A stretch of DNA of 48,048 nucleotides from Gallionella sp. (GCA_024641025.1 JAHEDW010000012.1:1-48048), one strand, 5' to 3'; positions 9,884-22,482 are shown, numbered from the stretch's first letter. Notes: generated from the sequence alone by a model not told the origin. Program-made: numbers and translations.

Positions 9884-10515
9884 ATTTGAACGATGAATTG
9901 CAGTATGGCTGCGATCAGCTTGGGATATCCCTGGATACGGGGGTGCAGCATACCCTGCTGGAATACTTGAGGCTGCTGCATAAATGGAACAAGGTTTACA
10001 ACCTGACTGCAATACGGGACCAGCAGCAAATGGTAAGTAATCACTTGCTTGATAGCCTTGCTGTAATGCCGTATTTATGGCCGGGACGATGGTTGGATGT
10101 CGGTTGCGGCGCGGGCTTGCCCGGAATAGTACTGGCTGTTGCACAGCCAGACTGGCAGTTTACTTTGGTGGATAGCAACAGCAAGAAAACCAGTTTCGTA
10201 CAGCAGGTGATCATCGAACTGGGGATACGAAATGTCGTTTTGAGCTGCGCAAGAGTGGAGACGTGGCAAACCACTGAACGGTTTGACGGCATCATTTCGA
10301 GAGCCTTTAGCAGTCTGGGTGAGTTTATTGAAAAAACGCGCCACCTAATAAGCGAAAAAGGGCGTTGGGTTGCGATGAAGGGCAAAGCAGAACAAGCGTT
10401 GGTGACTTTGCCGGAAGGGTGTCACGTGGAACAGGTCATACCGTTACAGGTTCCAAGTCTTCACGCGGCACGCAGTTTGGTAATTGGGGCATGCAAGGGG
10501 AATGTAGCGAAATGA
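9880..10515 (+). CDS. rsmG: 16S rRNA (guanine-527-N7)-methyltransferase RsmG (GidB)
   Basis: SAM-dependent methyltransferase that makes m7G527 in 16S rRNA; loss is known to give low-level streptomycin resistance. The 211-residue product (207 in E. coli) has the N-terminal helix [12 protein letters not shown], the SAM motif [16 protein letters not shown], and the family segment [14 protein letters not shown] 9880 overlaps the mnmG stop by four bases, and the stop overlaps the parA ATG by four, so coupled translation through mnmG-rsmG-parA is likely. A degenerate parS-like CACGTG core lies inside the gene at 10423-10428. Confidence 0.95.
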   Translation: MNLNDELQYGCDQLGISLDTGVQHTLLEYLRLLHKWNKVYNLTAIRDQQQMVSNHLLDSLAVMPYLWPGRWLDVGCGAGLPGIVLAVAQPDWQFTLVDSNSKKTSFVQQVIIELGIRNVVLSCARVETWQTTERFDGIISRAFSSLGEFIEKTRHLISEKGRWVAMKGKAEQALVTLPEGCHVEQVIPLQVPSLHAARSLVIGACKGNVAK

Positions 10516-11294
10516 TAAGAATATTGGCGATAACAAATCAGAAGGGCGGTGTGGGGAAAACCACTACCAGTGTCAATCTTGCAGCCAGTCTAGCGGCAGC
10601 CAAGCAGCGTGTCCTGCTGATCGACCTTGACCCTCAGGGTAATGCCACCATGGGGAGCGGCATCGACAAACGTGACTTGCAGGCTAGCGTCTACGAAGTT
10701 TTGCTCGGCAACAAATCGATAACAGAAGCGCGGGTACATGCAGATGCAGGCAATTATGATTTATTGCCCGCCAACCGCGATTTGGCTGGCGCCGAAGTGG
10801 AATTGGTGGACATGACAAACCGTGAAATGAGACTGCGTGATGCGCTGAAATCAGTCACTCATGAATACGATTTCGTATTAATCGATTGTCCGCCAGCTCT
10901 TAACTTATTGACTTTGAACGGTTTATGTGCGGCAAAGTCGGTGATGATTCCGATGCAATGCGAATATTATGCACTCGAAGGATTGAGTGACCTTGTGAAT
11001 ACGATACGAAAAGTGCGTGCAAACTTGAATCCCAATTTAGAAATCGAAGGCCTGTTGCGCACCATGTTCGATCCGCGTAATGCGCTTGCGTTGCAGGTTT
11101 CTGAACAATTGGTAGAACACTTCGGCAACAAGGTGTATCGAACGTTGATACCGCGGAATATTCGTCTGGCAGAAGCGCCAAGTTATGGTGTTCCGGTGAT
11201 GTATCACGACAAGCTATCTAAAGGAACGCAAGCTTATCTTGCTTTGGCCGGAGAGCTATTGAACAACACGGCACAGCCTGTTGCAACTGTATAA
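10512..11294 (+). CDS. parA: chromosome partitioning ATPase ParA (Soj)
   Basis: ParA/MinD-type ATPase that binds DNA non-specifically and moves ParB-parS complexes to segregate the origin. ATG 10512 overlaps the rsmG stop and gives 260 residues starting [20 protein letters not shown], with the deviant Walker A KGGVGKTT at 11-18. A second signature, LLIDLDPQGNAT, and the VLIDCPPALNLLTLNGL Walker B region follow. A longer in-frame reading inside rsmG has no family support. AGGGG at 10496-10500 can serve as the ribosome binding site. parB follows after 11 bp, and cognate parS sites are at 7858 and 7905. Confidence 0.96.
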   Translation: MIRILAITNQKGGVGKTTTSVNLAASLAAAKQRVLLIDLDPQGNATMGSGIDKRDLQASVYEVLLGNKSITEARVHADAGNYDLLPANRDLAGAEVELVDMTNREMRLRDALKSVTHEYDFVLIDCPPALNLLTLNGLCAAKSVMIPMQCEYYALEGLSDLVNTIRKVRANLNPNLEIEGLLRTMFDPRNALALQVSEQLVEHFGNKVYRTLIPRNIRLAEAPSYGVPVMYHDKLSKGTQAYLALAGELLNNTAQPVATV

Positions 11295-11305
11295 AGGAGT
11301 ATAGG

Positions 11306-12166
11306 ATGGCAAAGCTTCACAAAGGGTTGGGCCGTGGTCTGGACGCGTTGTTGTCTGGAGGAAACAGCGAAAAAGACGAGGTTATGCGTGACTTGAAGGT
11401 TACGCTGCTCAAGCCGGGAAAGTATCAGCCGCGTTCACAAATGGATGAGGCATCATTGAACGATCTGGCATCATCAATAAAAGTCCAGGGAATAATGCAA
11501 CCGATTCTGGTACGTCAGCTTGAAGATAACAGCTATGAAATCATTGCTGGAGAAAGAAGATGGCGTGCAGCCCAACTGGCGGGTTTGAGCCATGTTCCGG
11601 TGCTGGTGCGAAGCGTGCCAGACAGTACGGCCCTTGCGATGGCGTTGATTGAGAATATTCAGCGGGAGAACCTGAATCCATTGGAAGAAGCAGTTGGCAT
11701 CCAGCGTTTGATTGACGAATTCAAAATGACACATCAGCTCGCTGCAGATGCGGTGGGGCGCTCGCGCAGCGCAGCCAGCAATTTGCTGAGATTGTTAAAG
11801 CTCCCGAAAGCTGTTCAGAATCTGCTGATGGAGAACAAGCTTGATATGGGTCACGCGCGCGCATTGTTGCCTCTGGATAGTGCACAACAGATATTGGTTG
11901 CAAATAAAATCGTGATGGAAGGCCTTTCCGTGAGAGAAGCGGAAGGCTTGGTGCAGAAGAAGGTTCATGAGCCCGTCAAAGATCTTCCGAAGAAATCAAC
12001 CAAGATCAACCGGGATACCCAGAGATTGCAGGATGAACTGACTGCATCTTTAGGAGCGCATGTTCATATCAAGCCGGGTAACAAAGGCGGCGGAAAATTG
12101 ATTATCGAATATACAAACAATGATCAGCTGGATGACTTCATCCGCAGACTACAAACAGGCCGTTAA
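11306..12166 (+). CDS. parB: chromosome partitioning protein ParB (Spo0J)
   Basis: CTP-dependent sliding clamp that loads at parS and spreads along DNA; stimulates ParA. The 286-residue product starts MAKLHKGLGRGLDALLSG. The N-terminal CTPase fold has AGERRWRAAQLAG and ENIQRENLNPLEEA. A central helix-turn-helix (AADAVGRSRSAASNLLRLL) reads parS, and a C-terminal dimerisation part ends the protein. The ATG follows a clear AAAGGAG ribosome binding site. The stop is one base before the likely atpI TTG, so parB and the ATP synthase operon are physically continuous. Confidence 0.96.
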   Translation: MAKLHKGLGRGLDALLSGGNSEKDEVMRDLKVTLLKPGKYQPRSQMDEASLNDLASSIKVQGIMQPILVRQLEDNSYEIIAGERRWRAAQLAGLSHVPVLVRSVPDSTALAMALIENIQRENLNPLEEAVGIQRLIDEFKMTHQLAADAVGRSRSAASNLLRLLKLPKAVQNLLMENKLDMGHARALLPLDSAQQILVANKIVMEGLSVREAEGLVQKKVHEPVKDLPKKSTKINRDTQRLQDELTASLGAHVHIKPGNKGGGKLIIEYTNNDQLDDFIRRLQTGR

Positions 12167-12167
12167 G

Positions 12168-12635
12168 TTGAGCAAAAACGTAGGTGATGAACCGCAACAA
12201 TGTTTGACACCCCCTGAAAACGCCGCTATTATCGCTGCGCTTTTCAATGTCGAAGCCAAAGAAAAAAAATTGGCACGTCAGGTGTTCAGCCTTCAAATAC
12301 TGGCCACACTGATAGTTGCATGCTTGGCTTACTTCACGAAGGGCACACCGCATTTTGCGCTAGCGGTGTTGAGTGGAGGGGGGATTTCCGTTGTCAACGG
12401 AGCTTTGCTGGCTTGGAGAATGTCTCGAGCGGCTTTGACTTCTGTCCAGAACGCACATCATCAACTACGACTCATGTATTTTTACGCCGCCGAGCGTTTT
12501 CTGGTGGTGGCAATGCTGCTCGGTTTATGCATGGCAGCATTGAAGTTACCGCCATTCGCTTTGCTGGGTGGCTTTGTGGTGGGTCAAGCGGTGCTGTTGG
12601 TAGCCCGATTGTTCCTGATCAAATTACAAGATTGA
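12168..12635 (+). CDS. atpI: ATP synthase subunit I (AtpI)
   Basis: Small membrane protein encoded first in F1Fo operons; proposed to help c-ring assembly. The likely TTG start at 12168 gives 155 residues; an in-frame ATG at 12120 would overlap parB by 47 bp. Four hydrophobic segments follow a charged N-terminus: SLQILATLIVACLAYF, the Gly-rich ALAVLSGGGISVVNGALL, then two more ending VGQAVLLVARLFLI. The position immediately before atpB is the main support, since AtpI sequences are poorly conserved. Confidence 0.85.
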   Translation: MSKNVGDEPQQCLTPPENAAIIAALFNVEAKEKKLARQVFSLQILATLIVACLAYFTKGTPHFALAVLSGGGISVVNGALLAWRMSRAALTSVQNAHHQLRLMYFYAAERFLVVAMLLGLCMAALKLPPFALLGGFVVGQAVLLVARLFLIKLQD

Positions 12636-12643
12636 GATAGTGA

Positions 12644-13513
<870 letters not shown>

Positions 13514-13529
13514 AATTAACATGTTCGAC

Positions 13530-13814
<285 letters not shown>

Positions 13815-13857
13815 TCCACACTAAGCGAATTCGCATAATTCAAGAAAGGTAGCTTGC

Positions 13858-14328
13858 ATGAATATCAATGCAACTCTTCTCGCTCAAACGATCATGTTCG
13901 CTCTGTTCGTATGGTTCTGCATGAAATTCGTGTGGACACCGATCATGAACGCACTTGATGAACGCCGCAAGCAGATCGCCGATGGATTGGCAGATGCGGA
14001 ACGGGCAAAGCACGATCTGGAATTGGCAGCTAAACGCTCGGCAGAGATTTTGCGTGAAGCAAAAGAAAAGGTCGGTGAAATAGTAGCCAATGGTGAAAAA
14101 CGCGCAAGCGAAATTATCGAGGCCGCCAAGGAACAAGCCAAGGTCGAAGGTGAGCGAATTATTGCAGGGGCTAAGGCAGAGATCGATCAGGAAGTATTTC
14201 GCGCCAAGGAACAATTGCGTACTCAAGTGTCGTCAATCGCGCTTGCCGGTGCCAGTAAGATCCTAGCTCGTGAAATCGATGCCAAGGCGCATAACGAGCT
14301 GCTAGACAAGCTCGTAACAGAAATCTGA
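13858..14328 (+). CDS. atpF: ATP synthase Fo subunit b
   Basis: Peripheral stalk subunit linking Fo to F1. The 156-residue product (E. coli 156) starts MNINATLLAQTIMFALFVWF, a single N-terminal membrane helix. A long, highly charged helical rod rich in Ala, Glu and Lys then forms the dimeric stalk, including ALDERRKQIADGLADAERAK. The C-terminal part that binds delta ends KLVTEI. It has an AAAGG ribosome binding site and lies five bases before atpH. Confidence 0.96.
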   Translation: MNINATLLAQTIMFALFVWFCMKFVWTPIMNALDERRKQIADGLADAERAKHDLELAAKRSAEILREAKEKVGEIVANGEKRASEIIEAAKEQAKVEGERIIAGAKAEIDQEVFRAKEQLRTQVSSIALAGASKILAREIDAKAHNELLDKLVTEI

Positions 14329-14333
14329 TCATC

Positions 14334-14867
14334 ATGTCAGAAGCCATAACTACAGCGCGGCCCTACGCACAAGCTGCTTTTGAGGAAGCTCAAAAACTGG
14401 CTGACTTGAAAGGTTGGTCAGAGATGCTGCTCGCTCTCGCGGAGGCAGTGTGCCATCCTGAAGTGCGCGCAGTGGTTACAAATCCGCGCGTTGCCAAAAA
14501 GCAAGTTGAAGGCCTTATGGAAGGTTTGCTTGGCACCCAGGCAAAAGTGCAGCAACGTAACTTCGTTCGAATACTAGTCGACAATCAGCGCTTACTCCTG
14601 TTGCCTGAGATCGTCGCCATATTTGAGGGGTTACGTGCGGATGCCGAGAAGACCGTGAATGTCATTGTTGACTCTGCGTTCGAGCTAACTGCAGCACAAC
14701 AAGAAAAAATCATCAGTTCTTTGAAAGCGCGTATGGGACGCGAGATAAAACTGGTATGCAAAGTAAATAAGGAATTGCTAGGCGGTGTCGTGATACGTGC
14801 CGGAGACAAGGTGATCGATGGTTCTGCGCGCACCCGTCTCAGTGAAATGTCAAACGCGCTAGCTTAA
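14334..14867 (+). CDS. atpH: ATP synthase F1 subunit delta
   Basis: Caps the F1 head and holds the peripheral stalk. The 177-residue product (177 in E. coli) opens with the usual [15 protein letters not shown], has a helical N-domain, and ends with the conserved C-terminal segment [21 protein letters not shown]. The position between atpF and atpA and full-family length make the call firm. Confidence 0.95.
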   Translation: MSEAITTARPYAQAAFEEAQKLADLKGWSEMLLALAEAVCHPEVRAVVTNPRVAKKQVEGLMEGLLGTQAKVQQRNFVRILVDNQRLLLLPEIVAIFEGLRADAEKTVNVIVDSAFELTAAQQEKIISSLKARMGREIKLVCKVNKELLGGVVIRAGDKVIDGSARTRLSEMSNALA

Positions 14868-14914
14868 AAGAAAACAACAGGCCTGTTAAAAGAATTATCA
14901 ATGAGGATATTCAC

Positions 14915-16456
14915 ATGAAGCTCAACCCTTCTGAAATTAGTAATCTGATTCGCAGTCGCATCGACAACTTCGAAGCGCTTACACAAGCGCGTACCGAAGG
15001 AACGGTAGTTAGTGTTACTGACGGTATCGTCCGTGTACACGGTCTCTCAGACGTAATGCAGGGTGAGATGCTGGAATTTCCTGGCAATACTTTTGGTCTT
15101 GCACTAAACCTAGAGCGAGATTCCGTCGGTGCCGTTATTCTGGGTGAGTATGAGCACATCACTGAGGGAGACACCGTCAAATGCACAGGCCGAATTCTTG
15201 AAGTACCCGTTGGGCCAGAATTGTGTGGGCGCGTAGTGAATGCACTGGGGCAGCCTATCGATGGCAAGGGCCCGGTCAACGCGAAGATGACGGACAAGAT
15301 AGAAAAGGTTGCGCCAGGCGTGATTGCGCGTAAGTCAGTCGATCAGCCAGTACAAACCGGATTGAAATCGATTGACTCAATGGTTCCAATCGGCCGGGGT
15401 CAGCGAGAACTTATCATCGGAGACCGCCAGACCGGCAAGTCGGCAGTCGCGGTAGACACCATCATCAATCAGAAGGGTCAGGACATGACCTGCGTGTATG
15501 TTGCTATCGGTCAGAAAGCTTCGACGATTGCCAACGTGGTACGCAAACTAGAAGAGCATGGTGCGCTTGGTTACACCATAGTGGTTGCTGCAACCGCATC
15601 CGATTCTGCTGCAATGCAGTTCCTGGCACCCTATGCAGGTTGCACGATGGGAGAATATTTCCGTGATCGTGGGCAGGACGCTCTGATCGTTTATGACGAT
15701 CTGACCAAACAAGCATGGGCGTATCGCCAGATCTCTCTGTTGCTACGCCGTCCGCCAGGTCGAGAAGCTTATCCTGGTGATGTGTTTTATTTGCACTCAC
15801 GATTGCTGGAGCGTGCAGCGCGGGTGAATGCCGACTACGTAGAAGCTTTCACCAAGGGCGAAGTCAAAGGCAAAACCGGTTCGTTAACAGCGCTACCGAT
15901 TATTGAGACACAAGCCGGTGACGTTTCCGCATTCGTTCCAACCAACGTGATTTCAATCACCGACGGACAAATCTTCTTGGAAACTGACCTATTCAACGCA
16001 GGTATCCGCCCAGCGATAAACGCCGGTGTTTCGGTATCTCGTGTGGGCGGTGCAGCACAAACAAAAGTAATCAAGAAACTCGGTGGTGGTGTGCGTCTTG
16101 CTCTCGCTCAGTACCGTGAATTGGCAGCGTTCGCACAATTTGCATCGGATCTCGATGAAGCCACTCGCAAACAGTTGGAGCGTGGTCGCCTAGTAACCGA
16201 ACTGATGAAACAATTGCAGTATTCACCGCTGTCCGTTGCAACCATGGCAGTGACGTTGTTCTCGGTCAACAAGGGATATTTCGATGATGTTCCGGTAAAC
16301 AAGGCATTGGCATTTGAATCAGCATTGCATTCTTACCTCAAAACCAATAACAAAAACGTGCTAGATTCAATTGAGTCAAGCAAAGATCTTAATGCTGATA
16401 ACGAGAAACTTTTGGCTACGGCGATTGAGAAATTCAAGTCTACGGCTGTTTATTAA
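14915..16456 (+). CDS. atpA: ATP synthase F1 subunit alpha
   Basis: Non-catalytic nucleotide-binding subunit of the F1 hexamer. The 513-residue product equals the E. coli length. It begins with the crown-binding helix [18 protein letters not shown], followed by the beta-barrel domain. Walker A GDRQTGKS is at residues 169-176, and the family signature around [17 protein letters not shown] is intact, including the arginine finger region VSRVG. A GAGGA ribosome binding site precedes the ATG. Confidence 0.97.
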   Translation: MKLNPSEISNLIRSRIDNFEALTQARTEGTVVSVTDGIVRVHGLSDVMQGEMLEFPGNTFGLALNLERDSVGAVILGEYEHITEGDTVKCTGRILEVPVGPELCGRVVNALGQPIDGKGPVNAKMTDKIEKVAPGVIARKSVDQPVQTGLKSIDSMVPIGRGQRELIIGDRQTGKSAVAVDTIINQKGQDMTCVYVAIGQKASTIANVVRKLEEHGALGYTIVVAATASDSAAMQFLAPYAGCTMGEYFRDRGQDALIVYDDLTKQAWAYRQISLLLRRPPGREAYPGDVFYLHSRLLERAARVNADYVEAFTKGEVKGKTGSLTALPIIETQAGDVSAFVPTNVISITDGQIFLETDLFNAGIRPAINAGVSVSRVGGAAQTKVIKKLGGGVRLALAQYRELAAFAQFASDLDEATRKQLERGRLVTELMKQLQYSPLSVATMAVTLFSVNKGYFDDVPVNKALAFESALHSYLKTNNKNVLDSIESSKDLNADNEKLLATAIEKFKSTAVY

Positions 16457-16469
16457 GGCGGGGTGAAAA

Positions 16470-17336
16470 ATGGCTGGCAGTAAAGAGATCCGCGCCAAGA
16501 TCAAGAGTGTAGAAAATACACGCAAGATTACGCGCGCCATGGAAATGGTAGCAGCAGCCAAGATGCGCAAAGCGCAGGATCGCATGCGTGCAGCTCGTCC
16601 CTATGCGGAAAAGATACGCGCTGTTGCAGCTCACCTATCCCGTGCCAATCCGGAATACAAGCATCCATTTCTGGTCAAGCGAGAAGAGAATAAAAACGTC
16701 GGCCTCATTGTAGTGACTTCTGACAAAGGTTTGTGCGGCGGATTGAACACCAATATCCTACGGCTTGCTATTGGTCGGATGAAGGATTGGGAAGGTGAGA
16801 GCAAAGGAATTGTTGTCTGTCCGATTGGCAACAAAGGTTTTGGGTTTATGACTCGCATTGGCGCCAAGGTCAATTCGCATCTTACCGGTCTTGGCGATAC
16901 ACCACATATCGAGAAACTGATCGGTGCGGTAAAGGTGATGCTGGATGCATACACTGCCGGCGAAATTGACGCGGTACACATAAGCTACAACCGCTTCGTC
17001 AATACTATGAAGCAAGAGCCTTGCGTCGAACAACTGCTCCCACTGAATGGTGAAGATCTGGGAACAGCAGAGGGAAGCTGGGATTATATATATGAGCCGG
17101 ATGCTAAACAGGTGATTGATGAGCTGTTGTTGCGCTATATTGAGTCGCTCGTTTACCAAGCCGTTGTGGAAAACATGGCATCTGAGCAAAGCGCAAGGAT
17201 GGTGGCGATGAAGGCTGCATCGGACAATGCGAAGAGCGTAATCGGCGAGCTGAAATTGGTATACAACAAGGCGCGTCAAGCTGCCATCACCCGCGAAATT
17301 TCAGAAATCGTGAGTGGCGCCGCTGCAGTTGGCTAA
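16470..17336 (+). CDS. atpG: ATP synthase F1 subunit gamma
   Basis: Central rotor shaft coupling c-ring rotation to catalysis. The 288-residue product (287 in E. coli) has the conserved N-terminal helix [20 protein letters not shown] and [11 protein letters not shown]. The Rossmann-like middle includes [11 protein letters not shown]. The C-terminal helix contains [19 protein letters not shown]. It is 13 bp after atpA and 48 bp before atpD. Confidence 0.97.
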   Translation: MAGSKEIRAKIKSVENTRKITRAMEMVAAAKMRKAQDRMRAARPYAEKIRAVAAHLSRANPEYKHPFLVKREENKNVGLIVVTSDKGLCGGLNTNILRLAIGRMKDWEGESKGIVVCPIGNKGFGFMTRIGAKVNSHLTGLGDTPHIEKLIGAVKVMLDAYTAGEIDAVHISYNRFVNTMKQEPCVEQLLPLNGEDLGTAEGSWDYIYEPDAKQVIDELLLRYIESLVYQAVVENMASEQSARMVAMKAASDNAKSVIGELKLVYNKARQAAITREISEIVSGAAAVG

Positions 17337-17354
17337 AGGTCGGGCTGACATTAA

Positions 17355-18782
<1,428 letters not shown>

Positions 18783-18800
18783 AGAGGAATGGGAATAGCC

Positions 18801-19229
18801 ATGGCAATGACCGTACATGTAGATGTTGTGAGCGCGGAAGCCTCAATTTTTTCAGGGTTGGCAGAAGTTATTGTCGTTCCAGGTGAGATGGGCGAACTCG
18901 GGATTTATCCTCGTCACACAGCATTGATGACGCGTATCAAGCCCGGTTCAGTCAGGATCAAGCGTCCAGACCAGGAGCAAGAAGAGCTGATCTACGTGTC
19001 AGGCGGAATGCTTGAGGTGCAGCCTGGTGTCGTGACGGTTCTGGCAGATACTGCAATTAGAGGCGGGGATCTGGATGAAGCGCGCGCTTTGCAGGCTAAG
19101 CAGGCCGCAGAAGAAGCGATAAAGAATCGCACTTCCGACATTGATTATGCTCAAGCTCAATCCGAGCTTGCAGAGGCCATAGCTCAACTGCATGCAATTA
19201 ATCAGATCCGCAAACGAACGGGACACTGA
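18801..19229 (+). CDS. atpC: ATP synthase F1 subunit epsilon
   Basis: Small rotor subunit and intrinsic inhibitor of ATP hydrolysis. I chose ATG 18801, giving 142 residues starting [19 protein letters not shown], the usual proteobacterial start. ATG 18789 is in frame but only one base from its AGAGG. The N-terminal beta sandwich contains [20 protein letters not shown]. The two-helix C-terminal arm ([15 protein letters not shown] onward) is complete. It is the last gene of the operon, followed by a strong terminator. Confidence 0.95.
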   Translation: MAMTVHVDVVSAEASIFSGLAEVIVVPGEMGELGIYPRHTALMTRIKPGSVRIKRPDQEQEELIYVSGGMLEVQPGVVTVLADTAIRGGDLDEARALQAKQAAEEAIKNRTSDIDYAQAQSELAEAIAQLHAINQIRKRTGH

Positions 19230-19241
19230 TTTTTAAGTAAT

Positions 19242-19269
19242 AAAAAATGCAGCTTAGGCTGCATTTTTT
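19242..19269. terminator. bidirectional intrinsic terminator after atpC
   Basis: A perfect 12-bp stem (19242-19253 with 19258-19269) closed by a four-base loop TTAG carries the core GCAGC/GCTGC. A tract of A residues lies on the left and T residues on the right. It can stop both the atp operon and the convergent minus-strand gene ending at 19292. Confidence 0.93.
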
Positions 19270-19291
19270 TACCATTAACCATTGCAGTCAG

Positions 19292-19798
19292 TCATCTAGC
19301 GATAAGAATTCCAATCAGTCGGTCGAATAGGTACCAGACAGCAAGAAACGCCATCCAAATCAGAACACCGACGATAGAGCCAAACACAATGCTTTGAACC
19401 GTCAAATCGAAAGACGGAGAAAAAACATCCCAAGTTGCACGTGCTATGAGCGGGTCGATTTTGGCAGCAAGGTAGCTAATCTGGTGGAACAAATCGGTAT
19501 CGAGTGCCTGAAATGTGTTCCGCAATTGCTCTGCAGATTCGACCATTGCACGAATTGCTGCTCCTTCATTATAAAAAGTCGAGTCCGAACTATCCATGTG
19601 ATGCTGAATCAGTTCCTGTAGGCTTCCGTGATGATTCTTGTTGGCGATAAGCTGGAACGGCGCGAGGTCTTGGAGTACCTGATCAAGCATGCCGCCAATG
19701 CGTTGACGGTACTGTGAAATGAAGCTGGGAATGCAACCCGCAGCGATCACTGCGGCAACCAACACAATGCGGTCAAGGATATCTCTTATGTGCGACAT
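19292..19798 (-). CDS. DUF2937 family inner-membrane protein
   Basis: A 168-residue protein with an N-terminal hydrophobic segment (IVLVAAVIAAGCIPSFI), a helical, mostly polar middle beginning QYRQRIGGMLDQVLQDLAPF, and a C-terminal membrane segment (IVFGSIVGVLIWMAFLAVWYLF). The QY-x-QR-x-GG motif after the first helix and the two-TM layout resemble DUF2937 proteins, whose function is unknown. It converges on atpC across the shared terminator. The assignment is from memory of the family pattern, so moderate confidence. Confidence 0.65.
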   Translation of the reverse strand: MSHIRDILDRIVLVAAVIAAGCIPSFISQYRQRIGGMLDQVLQDLAPFQLIANKNHHGSLQELIQHHMDSSDSTFYNEGAAIRAMVESAEQLRNTFQALDTDLFHQISYLAAKIDPLIARATWDVFSPSFDLTVQSIVFGSIVGVLIWMAFLAVWYLFDRLIGILIAR

Positions 19799-19933
19799 GG
19801 GCGTCAGTATTTAGTTAAATAAACAAGTTCAGGAGTGAGTACAAAAGTCTAACACAATCAAAATTAGCATAGATATAGCATGATTTAAAGGGAACTGTAT
19901 CAGAATATGATCAAGGGAAAGGAGTTTACTTTC

Positions 19934-22306
19934 TCACTTAATAGATGGAGAACTGGTTTTGGATTTGCTGGAACTACCAGTGATCCTCCCCTTACGCTGA
20001 ACTACGGTTGCTGCAGAGGAGGATTCAGCGGAAGTCACGTCTGCAGTCTTGGGAACCCTAGCAGCACCCAGGGAAGGAATAATCACACCACTGGCAGAAG
20101 CAAAATCTATCGCGAAAACAGGGGAAAAATGGGTTCCACTCACGCGTAGCGGGACAGTGACGCCCCTAAAATCAGTCAGGTCTCCGGCCTTACGACGACT
20201 GACCTGTGAAGATACCGTGGCATTTAGCAAAAAATCAAAATTTCCTGATTCGAGTTCAACCCAGCCCTTGCCAGTAGCTGAAATCATTGGGGACTTCATA
20301 TCAAAACTAGTACAGCTTCCCACGCCATCCTTTAAATTGAAATTCGCATTAAATTCGATAAATTCGGTTCTGTCATTGAAGTTACCAGAAATTATCCTTT
20401 CATTATTTGAGGTTCCCAAATCACTCTTTCCATCGATTAATGCAGATTTGAGATTGATACCAGCGAGCGAACCATGTGTAAGCGCGACAGCAACTTTGCC
20501 GCTAAGCGCATTTTGTAAAGATCTCATGGTATTTCCCTTAGTCACCATCTCTAATTCTATGTCAGCCTTGCCTTCGAGTTTGTCTGCGAAGGAAGAACCT
20601 GAAAGCATTTCGTCCATGCTTATGTTCTGAATTTTCTGTTTTATCGAAACCTCAGGTGAATCTTGTGCATCAATACTGATACTGCCTGACAAAGAGCCTG
20701 CAAATAAATTTGCAGTGAGCGGAGATATAATAATTCTCGAATGACCGATATTGATATCTGCTGAAAGTGATTTAACTTGAATCTGATTTACTTTGATATC
20801 ATCAGCAGTCAAGCTTCCATCCAGTATCATGTCCTTAAGGGAAGTCGTATTAATAATTGTCATATCGTCTAATAAATGCTTTGTCCATTCGCTTGAAAGA
20901 TACTTATCAAAGTCAAAATGGCTCACACTAATTTGAGAAGAGTATGCCGGATGGTTGAAATCACTTATGTTGAGCTTTCCCGAGATCATGCTGTCGTCAA
21001 TTCTGGTTTCAAAATCAAGTTGTGCAATCTGCGTTCCGTAATCCAGGACTAACATACCTGTAGTAATGGATTGAACCTCACTCGATAACAAAGAATGATT
21101 GCCAGTAATATTGAGCTTAAAAGTTTCAAGCTGCAGCTTTGGAACCGTCAATTCCATGCTGATGATGAAAGGGCTGTTAAGATTGCCACTTAGATAATTG
21201 TCTCCACTTGCAATGTTGAAGTCAGCTACAAGATCAGATGATTTCATAATCCAGTTAGAAATTTCAAATCTGGGCATCTGTAATGCCAACGATAAAGAAT
21301 CGTTTGGCGAAGACATGTTTGCGTCTAGAACAAGGTGTTCTCCGGAGATCACCATGTTGCTCAACTTCAAAGATGGAACATTTAGTTTTGCTGAAAGACT
21401 GCGCTCATCGAAAATTCCGGACGTAGAGACAACTAGATCCTCCAGGCTAAATAATCCCAGATTAGGGTAGGAATCCAGGGTTCCACCGAAATCCAGTGAA
21501 AGTTGCTTGAATTGCCCTATGCCGCCTTCAAGCTTTCCCTCAAGATCGGCAAATTCGTAGCGTCCTGCCTTCCAATCAAAATACAATCGACTCTTTAGTT
21601 GAATCATTGAATTTACATAAGGTTGCTCAGAAGATAAGTTGAAGCTCGCCATCAGGTTGCTCGGTGCAGTATCAGCGATCCTACCAGTCTCAAGTTGCAA
21701 ATCATGCAGCCTGAAGCGCTGTGACTCCATCTCATCCAGCCAACTTATAGAAGAGTCTGTGACTCGTACACTATCAATATCAAAGGTTAAAGGCGCGAGA
21801 TGCTCTTCGCTTATCAGCAAGTCTTCGAAGTTGGTAGAACCGTCATGAAGGCGGATTAAATTGGCATGAATTCCGTTGATCACGACGTGATCGAATACTA
21901 TCTGTCTTTTGATCAATGGCCACCAGGCGATATAAAGCCGAGCATTGTCAACAGAAGCAAATACCTTTGCACTGTTTCGCTGGGTCAATGCCATTTTTCC
22001 TGTGTCCAAGCCGAGTTTGGGGAAGAATGTGACTTTGATATCACCTTCAATTACCAATTCGCGTTGCGTGTGTTCCTTGACGAATTGTTTGATCTCGGAC
22101 TTGAAATTATTTGCGTCGAATGCAAGTACAAAAAGTCCCAGTATGGCTGTGATGACTAACAGGACAATAAGTAGTGCACCAAGTGCATAGCGATAATAGG
22201 ATTTTGCTACCGACTCGACGAAGGGGATTCTGACGGGCCCGAACATCGATATCAGCATGCCTATTACACCAATCAGGCCTAGCAATGCATATTTGAATGC
22301 TTTCAT
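19934..22306 (-). CDS. AsmA family protein
   Basis: 790-residue envelope protein of the AsmA-like group, whose members are inner-membrane anchored and are implicated in lipid transport to, or assembly of, the outer membrane. AsmA-type N-terminal sequence follows the anchor: FDANNFKSEIKQFVKEHTQR, then the WWPLIKRQIVFDHVVINGI pattern. A long beta-rich middle leads to the C-terminal AsmA_2-like part with LTHGSLAGINLKSALIDGK. Unlike standard AsmA there are two N-terminal hydrophobic segments (about residues 5-22 and 41-63), and the tail is basic and Ser/Lys-rich. It appears to be transcribed alone. Confidence 0.82.
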   Translation of the reverse strand: MKAFKYALLGLIGVIGMLISMFGPVRIPFVESVAKSYYRYALGALLIVLLVITAILGLFVLAFDANNFKSEIKQFVKEHTQRELVIEGDIKVTFFPKLGLDTGKMALTQRNSAKVFASVDNARLYIAWWPLIKRQIVFDHVVINGIHANLIRLHDGSTNFEDLLISEEHLAPLTFDIDSVRVTDSSISWLDEMESQRFRLHDLQLETGRIADTAPSNLMASFNLSSEQPYVNSMIQLKSRLYFDWKAGRYEFADLEGKLEGGIGQFKQLSLDFGGTLDSYPNLGLFSLEDLVVSTSGIFDERSLSAKLNVPSLKLSNMVISGEHLVLDANMSSPNDSLSLALQMPRFEISNWIMKSSDLVADFNIASGDNYLSGNLNSPFIISMELTVPKLQLETFKLNITGNHSLLSSEVQSITTGMLVLDYGTQIAQLDFETRIDDSMISGKLNISDFNHPAYSSQISVSHFDFDKYLSSEWTKHLLDDMTIINTTSLKDMILDGSLTADDIKVNQIQVKSLSADINIGHSRIIISPLTANLFAGSLSGSISIDAQDSPEVSIKQKIQNISMDEMLSGSSFADKLEGKADIELEMVTKGNTMRSLQNALSGKVAVALTHGSLAGINLKSALIDGKSDLGTSNNERIISGNFNDRTEFIEFNANFNLKDGVGSCTSFDMKSPMISATGKGWVELESGNFDFLLNATVSSQVSRRKAGDLTDFRGVTVPLRVSGTHFSPVFAIDFASASGVIIPSLGAARVPKTADVTSAESSSAATVVQRKGRITGSSSKSKTSSPSIK

Positions 22307-22323
22307 TCATCAGCTCTGGCTGT

Positions 22324-22342
22324 ATAGACGGAAACAGTCTAT
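22324..22342. other. small inverted repeat upstream of the AsmA-family gene
   Basis: ATAGAC (22324-22329) and GTCTAT (22337-22342) form a 6-bp stem with a seven-base loop, 18 bp upstream of the asmA-like start on the minus strand. It could be a leader hairpin or an operator, and no run of U follows. The remaining bases to 22482 hold nothing else I recognise. Confidence 0.35.
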
Positions 22343-22482
22343 GACAAGAATGCCAGAATTTGAAATTGGGTTATATTTTTTCGTTTCATTTCCAGCCCGA
22401 GAAGTTCTACAAGATAATCTTGAATTTATTACAGGCAAGAAACAGAACGAGATTAGAATAAAAGCCACATACAATGTATCGA

